Translations under genes and position numbers: made by a program
Shown here: positions 12,721-19,566 of the stretch, one piece after another
Numbering within the stretch: position 1 is the first letter of the stretch
Layout of the letters: every line of letters starts with the position of its first letter
The notes under the pieces: generated by a model
What the model saw: only the letters and a program-made list of their open reading frames with translations
Databases searched by the model: none
What the model was told of the DNA's origin: nothing
IMG/VR virus record: IMGVR_UViG_3300025168_000807
Span: 1-21,381 of that record
DNA: 21,381 nt
Reading direction: 5' to 3' (one strand)
From: a virus

Positions 12721-12911
12721 GAAAGTTTCTTTGCAACTCTATTAACTCAGTAGCCAATGGCACGATGGACATAGCTAAAGCCCGCGAAGTTACTAAACTT
12801 GCAGGGCAAGTAAATGAGTCGTTTTACTCTGAGGTTAAAGTGGCTAGATTGCAGATAGATTTAAAAGAAGAATCAGATAAGTTAGGTTCGTTGCCTGTAG
12901 CTGGTAGATAA
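12690..12911 (+). CDS. Small helical phage protein (73 residues), unknown function
   Basis: The ATG at 12690 has GAGGAGAAAG upstream with eight bases of spacing and lies in the end of the preceding gene. The sequence (LRKFLCNSINSVANGTMDI, AREVTKLAGQVNESFYSEV, then a K/E-rich helix) is like a small helical protein that I recall recurring next to phage replication genes. I know of no assigned activity. It sits directly before the SNF2 helicase (three bases apart). Confidence 0.65.
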   Translation: MAAINTTGDLRKFLCNSINSVANGTMDIAKAREVTKLAGQVNESFYSEVKVARLQIDLKEESDKLGSLPVAGR

Positions 12912-12914
12912 CTT

Positions 12915-14468
12915 ATGCAAGTAGTAGCCAACAAAGCCATTTTATTAAGAACCAAACGCCCCCATCTTATTACTGAGAGTATAAAAAAATCTCAAGTACT
13001 GTACGAAGAGGAAGGTATCTTTAGAGTAATGGTGCATTGGGGGCTACAAGAGGCGCAAGCATTAGCCTGTTTAAAAGTTAAAGACGTTCCTTCCCCTATA
13101 CAACGAGACTACACATGGGTAGGCAAGCATACACCGTTTAAACATCAACGGGTTACATCCAGTTTCCTTACCCTCCATAAGAAAGCCTTTTGTTTTAACG
13201 AGCAGGGCACAGGCAAGACAGCTTCTGTTATATGGGCAGCAGATTATCTAATGAAACGCGGGGATATAAAGCGCGTCTTAGTTATATCTCCTTTATCTAT
13301 TATGAAGTCTGCGTGGCAGCAAGACTTGTTTAAGTTTGCCATGCACCGTTCTTGTTCAGTGGCTCACGGTACAGCAGCTCAGCGCCGCAAGATCATTAAT
13401 GCTGGTTCAGAGTTTGTCATTATAAACTTTGATGGGGTGGGTGTAGTTAAAGATGAAATTATAAACGGTGGCTTTGACATGGTTGTAGTTGATGAAGCCA
13501 ACGCTTACAAAAACGCTCAGACTAACCGATGGAAAATCCTCCGCGACATAGCAAAAACAGTGCCGTGGCTGTGGATGATGACGGGCACACCTGCCGCACA
13601 ATCTCCAATGGATGCACATGGGTTAGCTAAGTTAGTAAACCCTGCAGGCATACCCAAATACTTCGGGCAGTTTAGAGATATGGTGATGCACAAGGTCAGC
13701 CTTTATGTATGGCGACCCAAACCTAACGCCGACAGTATAGTTCATAAAATGCTGCAACCGGCCATTCGATTTGAACGGGATCAATGCCTTGATTTACCTC
13801 CGGTGACGTACGTAGAACGGGATGCTCCTCTCACTAAACAGCAAATGGTTTACTATAAATTACTTAAAGATCGCATGACGATGGCAGCAGATGGGGAATC
13901 AGTTACCTCTGTTAACGCAGCTACTAACCTTAATAAACTTCTACAAATATCAGGTGGCGCGGTGTACTCAGATGACCACGAGGTAATACAGTTTGATGTT
14001 AGTAGTCGTTTAAAAGTGGTCAAAGAAGTCATTGAAGAAGCTTCACATAAGGTGTTGGTTTTTGTGCCCTTCACTCATACTATTGAATTACTTAACGAAT
14101 TTCTTACCAAGAACAATGTTAAATGTGAAGTTATAGCGGGGAAAGTTTCGGTAAACAAACGAACAGAAATAATAAAAAATTTCCAAGAAAAGACTGACCC
14201 TCATGTTCTTATAATTCAACCCCAAGCTGCATCTCATGGGCTTACCTTGACAGCTGCAAACACCATAATATGGTACGCCCCTGTTACAAGTGTTGAAACA
14301 TATCTACAGGCCAATGCGCGGATTAATCGCCCCGGCCAATACAACCCAATGACTGTGGTGCACATACAGGGAAGCGGAGTAGAAGATAGGTTATACCAAA
14401 TGCTCAGAAGCAATATTGCAAACCACACTAAAATAATTGATTTGTACAGGCAGGAGTTAGATGCTTGA
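12915..14468 (+). CDS. SNF2-type superfamily 2 helicase
   Basis: This 517-residue protein has a complete set of SF2/SNF2 motifs. These are PFKHQRV (Q-like motif, ~74-80), EQGTGKTA (Walker A, 96-103), VLVISPLSI (Ia), and VVVDEAN (motif II, D193-E194) with N in place of the usual H. WMMTGTPA (III), KVLVFVPF (IV), ASHGLTLTAA (V) and NARINRPGQ (VI) follow. Such enzymes use ATP to move along duplex DNA and are frequent in phage replication modules with a family A polymerase. The N-terminal ~70 residues do not match the core. The ribosome site is weak, so coupling to the small gene three bases upstream is likely. Confidence 0.93.
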   Translation: MQVVANKAILLRTKRPHLITESIKKSQVLYEEEGIFRVMVHWGLQEAQALACLKVKDVPSPIQRDYTWVGKHTPFKHQRVTSSFLTLHKKAFCFNEQGTGKTASVIWAADYLMKRGDIKRVLVISPLSIMKSAWQQDLFKFAMHRSCSVAHGTAAQRRKIINAGSEFVIINFDGVGVVKDEIINGGFDMVVVDEANAYKNAQTNRWKILRDIAKTVPWLWMMTGTPAAQSPMDAHGLAKLVNPAGIPKYFGQFRDMVMHKVSLYVWRPKPNADSIVHKMLQPAIRFERDQCLDLPPVTYVERDAPLTKQQMVYYKLLKDRMTMAADGESVTSVNAATNLNKLLQISGGAVYSDDHEVIQFDVSSRLKVVKEVIEEASHKVLVFVPFTHTIELLNEFLTKNNVKCEVIAGKVSVNKRTEIIKNFQEKTDPHVLIIQPQAASHGLTLTAANTIIWYAPVTSVETYLQANARINRPGQYNPMTVVHIQGSGVEDRLYQMLRSNIANHTKIIDLYRQELDA

Positions 14469-14492
14469 CATTGTAAAACACAGTGCTAAACT
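14465..14492 (+). promoter_or_regulatory. Candidate sigma70 promoter ahead of the SSB/primase genes
   Basis: A perfect TTGACA (14465-14470) overlaps the helicase stop; 16 bases on is TAAACT (4/6 to TATAAT). TATGCT at 14493 is a better -10 but the spacer (22) is too long. The gap of 48 bases is larger than most in this operon, which favours a promoter. The evidence is moderate at best. Confidence 0.35.
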
Positions 14493-14516
14493 TATGCTCC
14501 CTGTTTAGGAGCCGCT

Positions 14517-14906
14517 ATGAATATTACCGCAGATAAGCTAGCCGCCATTTATCTAAAAATGCGTCAGGCTATACAAGATAAAGAAGACGAAGTTAAAAAG
14601 ATTAAAGCAGAGCAAGAAGTTATAACTGAACACCTACTTGAACTGTGTGACAAACAAAATACAGATGGTTTAACCACTCCTTCTGGCACTATATCTCGTA
14701 GAGTCCTGTCTAAATTTTGGACAACTGACTGGGAACGAATGTACGAATTTATTAAAGAACACAACGCTACGCATTTACTGGAAAAAAGGATTCATAACGG
14801 CAACATGAAAGAGTTCCTCGCTGAAAACCCTGATCTATGTCCCACTGGTTTACAGTCAAATCGTAGCTACTCAATTTCTGTACGTAAGCCAAGGGCCAAA
14901 AGTTAA
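14517..14906 (+). CDS. Coiled-coil phage protein, unknown function (129 residues)
   Basis: The ATG is preceded by AGGAG (14507-14511) at ideal spacing. Residues ~8-45 form a charged helix with coiled-coil character (KMRQAIQDKEDEVKKIKAEQ). A strand motif follows (TPSGTISRRV), then a helical section (WERMYEFIKEH, HLLEKRIHNGNMKEFLAENPD) and a basic tail (YSISVRKPRAKS). I recall similar small proteins next to SSB and primase genes in phages, without a known activity. A helper for DNA replication is plausible from context. The next gene starts directly after the stop. Confidence 0.7.
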   Translation: MNITADKLAAIYLKMRQAIQDKEDEVKKIKAEQEVITEHLLELCDKQNTDGLTTPSGTISRRVLSKFWTTDWERMYEFIKEHNATHLLEKRIHNGNMKEFLAENPDLCPTGLQSNRSYSISVRKPRAKS

Positions 14907-16235
14907 ATGGATCAACTGGAAGTACAAGATGGGGTTTTCAAACACCCCGATGTTTTACCCCCACTAAAAATGCTAGAGGCGGTTATAACAAATGTAGGTA
15001 CTCTTTCAAGGAGTTACGCAGGCTCTAACGGTGTGTCCTTATGCTGGTCCGTTGATAATAAATTTCCATCAGAAGAAGTACCAACTGATACGAAGCAAGC
15101 TGCACGGTGTTTAGATTGTAAGCAAAGTATCAAACAACATGGGGGTTTCAAAGGTACACCCTGTAAGTTTTTTACAGTTGTCCGATTATTTTTACCTGCT
15201 ACAGAAACTGTATGTCTTTTACGGCTGGGGGCAGTGAGTTTGTTTTCCCGACACCCAGTTTATCTTTCTTTATTTAAGTATCACGATTACTTAAAAACTA
15301 ATGGTGAAGAATTAGAAGATATTTTAACCAACATATATCTTGGTGATGATGACGGGGTAACCAAAATATATTTTAAACCGGTTCGACCTTTAACTAAGGC
15401 AGAACTTCTTGACATAAGGCAGTTAAATCTAGCTGCTTTAGGAAATCACAACCCGTTCCACTTAACCATAGAGGAAAACTTTATGAGCGATTCAGACACT
15501 AAGTACCATGTAATTAATAACGTTGCAGCTTTTTACCCACGCCTAGATAAACCTTACTTTTATGATAAGACCGCTAATAATGGTAAAGGTAAAAGCGTAC
15601 CGTGTGACGCAACCACACCCAATGCTTGTTTTGAAACTTCTTTTTTGATGGATGAGAAACAGGCAGCAGCTTTGTATAGTGCAATGCAGAAAGCTTACAC
15701 TAATTCCCCTCACCGGGATGACTCATGGGCTGACAAGCTACCACAGCCTTTTAACATGCATGAGGAACAGTTTGTAGGTAAAGCTAAGCTAAAAGCAATG
15801 TACAAAAACGAAGTAACTAACGCACCTGCACAATTTGACGCTTCTAACACGCGCTTACCTGATGACTTTATGCTTACTACAGGCAGCATGATAAATTTGT
15901 TTGTTGAGTTCGTGCCTTATAATATAAATGGCACTGGTGTATCTATGCGTTTAAAAGGTGTGCAAGTTTTAAAATACATCCCTTACACTCCTCTCTCACC
16001 ATTTCAGGCGCAAGAAGGTTTCGTAAATGGTGCAGCTCAGCAAACGGAACCAGAAGCGGAACCAGAACCTGAAGCTATGTTTGCACCCGTCTCCACTGCT
16101 GTTGCCCCTCCTGAAGAAGACATCCCTGATGCAGTACCGGAACCAGTGAAGCGCACTAGTAAAAAAGTAAAGCCGCTAAAAAAAGAAACGGACTTAGCCT
16201 CAGTTATTGATAAATGGGCAGCGGACGGCAGCTAA
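14907..16235 (+). CDS. Probable ssDNA-binding/replication protein (442 residues, two-part)
   Basis: The N-terminal half (1-190) has C46, a CxxC (C68, C71) and C86, probably a metal site, followed by beta-rich sequence (FFTVVRLFLPATETVCLLRLG). The second half starts at Met193 and follows a pattern I associate with phage ssDNA-binding proteins. That includes AAFYPRLDKPYFYDK, VPCDATTPNACFETSFLMD, GKAKLKAMY, DDFMLTTGSMINLFVEFVPY and VSMRLKGVQVLKYIPYTPL. Residues ~370-425 are an acid/proline-rich linker (EPEAEPEPE), and the tail is basic then ends DKWAADGS. It is placed between replication genes. Met193 has its own ribosome site, so a separate 250-residue product is likely. The SSB role is inferred from pattern and position. 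Confidence 0.7.
   Translation: MDQLEVQDGVFKHPDVLPPLKMLEAVITNVGTLSRSYAGSNGVSLCWSVDNKFPSEEVPTDTKQAARCLDCKQSIKQHGGFKGTPCKFFTVVRLFLPATETVCLLRLGAVSLFSRHPVYLSLFKYHDYLKTNGEELEDILTNIYLGDDDGVTKIYFKPVRPLTKAELLDIRQLNLAALGNHNPFHLTIEENFMSDSDTKYHVINNVAAFYPRLDKPYFYDKTANNGKGKSVPCDATTPNACFETSFLMDEKQAAALYSAMQKAYTNSPHRDDSWADKLPQPFNMHEEQFVGKAKLKAMYKNEVTNAPAQFDASNTRLPDDFMLTTGSMINLFVEFVPYNINGTGVSMRLKGVQVLKYIPYTPLSPFQAQEGFVNGAAQQTEPEAEPEPEAMFAPVSTAVAPPEEDIPDAVPEPVKRTSKKVKPLKKETDLASVIDKWAADGS
15471..15485 (+). promoter_or_regulatory. Internal ribosome site and start codon within the SSB-like gene
   Basis: GAGGA at 15471-15475 lies seven bases before an in-frame ATG at 15483, which is Met193 (MSDSDTKYHV). This spacing is as good as any real gene start in the window. 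The downstream part reads as a complete domain, so a 250-residue C-terminal protein may be made along with the full-length one. Confidence 0.6.
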
Positions 16236-16465
16236 TGAGCTACGGTTATTCAACACGAGTAAGTAACCTCAACAAGCAAGCAAACAGAACCTCACTGGGT
16301 GTCAAATTAGGCAGAGTCTGTATTAAGCAAGACATCTCTGTAGCCGAAGTTGCCACTCAGCTGGGGGTCAGTAGGCAGACAGTCTACAACTGGTTTGTAG
16401 GTACTCATGTGCCACATACCGATTTAGATAGTGCTATTAGAAGTCTACTTACGTCTTACAAATAG
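16235..16465 (+). CDS. Cro/CI-type helix-turn-helix protein (76 residues)
   Basis: The start at 16235 overlaps the SSB-like stop (TAATG). The longer frame from 16214 lies in the upstream gene. Residues ~36-62 (DISVAEVATQLGVSRQTVYNWFVGTHVPHT) form a clear XRE-type HTH. The two DNA helices are SVAEVATQL and SRQTVYNWF, with the usual helix 4/5 region after it (DLDSAIRSLLTS). At 76 residues it matches Cro-like regulators in size and lacks a CI-type dimerisation/autocleavage domain. It is a candidate binder of the 17-bp palindromes, though it is far from the left control region and lies inside the replication operon. Confidence 0.85.
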   Translation: MSYGYSTRVSNLNKQANRTSLGVKLGRVCIKQDISVAEVATQLGVSRQTVYNWFVGTHVPHTDLDSAIRSLLTSYK

Positions 16466-16486
16466 TCTTAGTTTTTATTTTTAACC

Positions 16487-16514
16487 AAGGAGACTTGGGG
16501 GGTTTTGTCCCCCT
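16487..16514 (+). promoter_or_regulatory. Ribosome site and G/C hairpin before the primase gene
   Basis: AAGGAG (16487-16492) is followed by GGGGG (16498-16502), a TTTTGT loop and CCCCC (16509-16513). The primase ATG is at 16527, 34 bases past the ribosome site, too far unless the hairpin folds it closer. No in-frame start lies nearer. It may control primase translation. Confidence 0.5.
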
Positions 16515-16526
16515 GAAAATAATAAT

Positions 16527-19415
16527 ATGGATAGTATTGGCCTCATACAGCACGTTGTACCACCCGCTAGGTGGTACTGTGCAGTGGGGATTAATCCGCG
16601 TGTAGATAACGACCTTAAGCAAGAAATGACAGACAGCCTAGAAGGGCTGCGTAATATATTTGAAAAGTATACTGCAGAAAATAGGAATGTTTATTTTGCC
16701 CTTGCGGGTTTTAAATCTGCAGAAGGTAAAAGACGAGCTACAAATGTTGAAACACTTAAAGCATTATGGCTAGACATTGATTGCGGCCCGGATAAACCCA
16801 CACAAATTGAACCAAGTACTGGTCTACCTAAAGGCTACGCTACGCAGGCTGAAGGTTTAGCAGAATTAAAAAAGTTCCAAGACATATTAGATTTTCCTGA
16901 TCCTACCATTGTTAACTCAGGCAACGGCTGGCATGTCTATTGGGCCTTTACAAAAGAAGTTTCTGCAGCAGCATGGAAACCTGTGGCTGCACGGCTTAAA
17001 GAAGTATGCGTAAAGCAGAAATTTTTAGCTGACCCGCGTGTATTTGATGTGTCTCGCATACTGCGTGTGCCGGGTACATTAAACCTTAAACACAACCCAC
17101 CTAGCTCTGTAGTTGTGGAGGAAGTACATCCCCCTAGCGAGTTTGAGGAATTACAAGAGCTTCTGGGTATTGAAGCAGGTGTAGAAGAGGTAGATATAGA
17201 TTCTTCTACCCCACCCTTGCTTCCTAACAACCTGTCTCAAAACTACGCTAAAAGTTTTGATAGATTAATGATGCGCCCTGATGGGTGTTTGCAGCTGTGG
17301 GACTGCTACGAAAATAGAGCTACTTTGTCTGAACCACGTTGGTGGGATGCACTGTCCATAGCTCAGCATTGTGATGACCGGGATACGGCTATCCAAAAAA
17401 TATCTAAAGGGCATCCAGACTACAGCCACCAAGCAGTGGTAAAAAAAGCTAGTTCAATTGAGTGGCCTCATTCCTGTGCACAGTTTGCTACCAACAACCC
17501 TACGGGCTGTAAGAATTGTGTCCACCAAGGGGTGATAAAGAATCCCATTGTTTTAGCGATGGATGTAAAAGAAGATGAAATACGGGAGATTGAAATTCCT
17601 CAACCCGAAGGGAAACCTATCCCTTTTCAAATACCTGCTTACCCTCCGGGCTACATTCGGGGTAAACCCAGTGGTGGTATTTACAAGGTCAACACAGGGG
17701 AACAATCCGGTCCTCCTAAGTTAGTCTATGCCTATGATTTCTATGTAGTAAAACGGATGCATGACCCTGAGCTTGGTCTGGTAGCTGTGTTCCATCTTAT
17801 AACACCACAGGATGGGCTACGGGAATTTGTCATACCTAATAACAAACTTACAGATATGCAGTCTGTACGTAGGGAGATTTCTACGTACGGGGTGTTAACT
17901 AACCCTAATGGCTATGTGCTCCTTACCGAATTCATCATAGCTTCCCTTATACATTTACAAAACAGTGTCAGGTACGAAACTATGCGCGTGCAATTTGGAT
18001 GGGCTGATAATTACAGAAAGTTTATTGTAGGAGAAAGAGAGATTACAGCGGATGGGGTGTACCATTCTCCCGCCTCTAGCGTCACCGAGGAACTTGTTCC
18101 ACATTTTGAACCCTGTGGTTCTTTGGAGAAATGGAGCGAAGTATTTAACTTGTACAACAGAGAAGGCATGGAAGTGCAAGCGTTTGCCGCACTCACCGGC
18201 TTTGGCGCACCATTGCTATCGTTTACAGGGCAGCAAGGTGCGCTTATAAATTTGATACACAGTAAATCAGGGGCAGGTAAAACAACGGTACTGAGGGTAG
18301 CCAATAGCGTGTGCGGGCATCCAAAAGGTTTGTTGGGTACACCCAATGATACTGCGCCAGCAAAGATAACCAAGTTGGGGCTGCTAAATAGTATGGTAAA
18401 TACTATGGATGAAATGACTAATCTACCTGCTAAAGCTATTTCTAACTTCGCTTATGCCGTGTCGCAAGGCCAAGGTAATGACAAAGCTGACCCGAAAGAA
18501 AACAAACTTCGGAGAAACAGTACTAGCTGGCGCACCATTTGCCTAACCTCTTCCAATGCTTCTTTTTACCAGAAGTTAGGCACTCTTAAGGACAACCCAG
18601 ATGGTGAGCTTATGCGGATACTGGAATTCCATGTGAACTATGTTAACGCAGAGATTATTACTACAGAAGAAGCTAAAGAAATGTTTGACCACCAGCTAAC
18701 AGAAAATTATGGGCACGCCATTGTTCCTTTTATGCACTACGTGATACCTAATTTAGAGGAAACAAAAAAGTTAGTACGAGCAACACAAAATAAGATAGAC
18801 ACTGAACTGCGTCTTACTGGACGTGAACGCAATTGGTCAGCAGTTATTTCCGCTAATTTTGCCGCAGGTGTTATAGCTAATGCTTTGGGGCTTATAGATT
18901 TTGATATGGAGCGTATTTATAAAGTAGTTGCCCCGTTGCTGTTGGACATGAAACAAGAAACTACGGTCCCCTTGGGTGTACCGTCAGCAGTTATTGGTGA
19001 TTTTATTATTAGGCACATTGATAATATTTTGGTAGCAACTGGTGAAGCTGATGGCAGATATTCCAAGGCTATTGCTCCCGATATGTTACCCCGTGGGGAA
19101 CTTGTTATACGTTTTGAGACAGATACAAAACGTATGTTTATTCCTGTACGCAAACTTAGAGAGGACTGTATGAACTCTCAAACGGACTATAAGACTCTTA
19201 TTAAAGAACTAACAGCTACAGGTGCCTGTGTAGGGACGGATGGGAAACGATTGTCTAAGGGCATGAAAATAACATCACCAAGTGTGCGGTGTGTTGAATT
19301 TGATACTTCCCACCCTGACTTTTTTGACATGGATGCCTTTGTAGCGCGGGAGGAAAAAGAGAATACAGATGGACGTAGAGAAGATAACGTACCAGATAAA
19401 TTGGAAGAAGTTTAA
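16527..19415 (+). CDS. Primase-helicase (archaeo-eukaryotic primase domain plus DUF927/SF3-like ATPase)
   Basis: This 962-residue protein joins two enzymes. In the N-terminal ~190 residues the primase core shows WLDID (D83, D85), SGNGWH (131-136) and FDVSR (D174). These are the metal- and nucleotide-binding motifs of AEP primases of the phage/plasmid type. A zinc-binding set follows at C317, C328, C331 and nearby histidines (HSCAQF, CVHQG). The C-terminal ATPase has Walker A SKSGAGKT (579-586) and an acidic Walker B-like TMDEM, then LTSSNASF as sensor. It resembles the DUF927 helicase-like proteins. It should lay primers and unwind DNA at the fork with the family A polymerase. The start has an unusual leader hairpin. 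The last 47 bases overlap the 65-residue gene. Confidence 0.93.
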   Translation: MDSIGLIQHVVPPARWYCAVGINPRVDNDLKQEMTDSLEGLRNIFEKYTAENRNVYFALAGFKSAEGKRRATNVETLKALWLDIDCGPDKPTQIEPSTGLPKGYATQAEGLAELKKFQDILDFPDPTIVNSGNGWHVYWAFTKEVSAAAWKPVAARLKEVCVKQKFLADPRVFDVSRILRVPGTLNLKHNPPSSVVVEEVHPPSEFEELQELLGIEAGVEEVDIDSSTPPLLPNNLSQNYAKSFDRLMMRPDGCLQLWDCYENRATLSEPRWWDALSIAQHCDDRDTAIQKISKGHPDYSHQAVVKKASSIEWPHSCAQFATNNPTGCKNCVHQGVIKNPIVLAMDVKEDEIREIEIPQPEGKPIPFQIPAYPPGYIRGKPSGGIYKVNTGEQSGPPKLVYAYDFYVVKRMHDPELGLVAVFHLITPQDGLREFVIPNNKLTDMQSVRREISTYGVLTNPNGYVLLTEFIIASLIHLQNSVRYETMRVQFGWADNYRKFIVGEREITADGVYHSPASSVTEELVPHFEPCGSLEKWSEVFNLYNREGMEVQAFAALTGFGAPLLSFTGQQGALINLIHSKSGAGKTTVLRVANSVCGHPKGLLGTPNDTAPAKITKLGLLNSMVNTMDEMTNLPAKAISNFAYAVSQGQGNDKADPKENKLRRNSTSWRTICLTSSNASFYQKLGTLKDNPDGELMRILEFHVNYVNAEIITTEEAKEMFDHQLTENYGHAIVPFMHYVIPNLEETKKLVRATQNKIDTELRLTGRERNWSAVISANFAAGVIANALGLIDFDMERIYKVVAPLLLDMKQETTVPLGVPSAVIGDFIIRHIDNILVATGEADGRYSKAIAPDMLPRGELVIRFETDTKRMFIPVRKLREDCMNSQTDYKTLIKELTATGACVGTDGKRLSKGMKITSPSVRCVEFDTSHPDFFDMDAFVAREEKENTDGRREDNVPDKLEEV

Positions 19416-19566
19416 ACCGGGCTTTTCTTTTTTTGTCCCGGCACTAGAACCTATTAAAGCGCGGCATATAGTTTTAGCAGAGGCTAAGCGCTTAAGGTAT
19501 AACGTAACTTCTAAAATCACTATAGAAGATGGGGTGCGCGGTGTACGGGTATGGCGAGTGGCGTAG
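19369..19566 (+). CDS. Small unknown phage protein (65 residues)
   Basis: The ATG at 19369 lies in the end of the primase gene (47-base overlap) and has only a weak ribosome site (GAG). The product is basic with a compact alpha/beta pattern: FKPGFSFFVPAL, a helix with HIVLAEAKRL, then NVTSKITIEDGVRGVRVWRVA. I recall similar small proteins near phage replication genes, supporting that it is real. It is the last gene of the operon, and its stop (19564-19566) touches the stop of the opposite-strand gene. The function is unknown. Confidence 0.65.
   Translation: MDVEKITYQINWKKFKPGFSFFVPALEPIKARHIVLAEAKRLRYNVTSKITIEDGVRGVRVWRVA

Noticed and set aside
19417-19441. CCGGG/CCCGG inverted repeat with a T-rich loop after the primase stop, as a terminator
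   Set aside because: The T-run is in the loop instead of after the stem, and the sequence codes for conserved-looking residues (KPGFSFFVPA) of the 65-residue gene.
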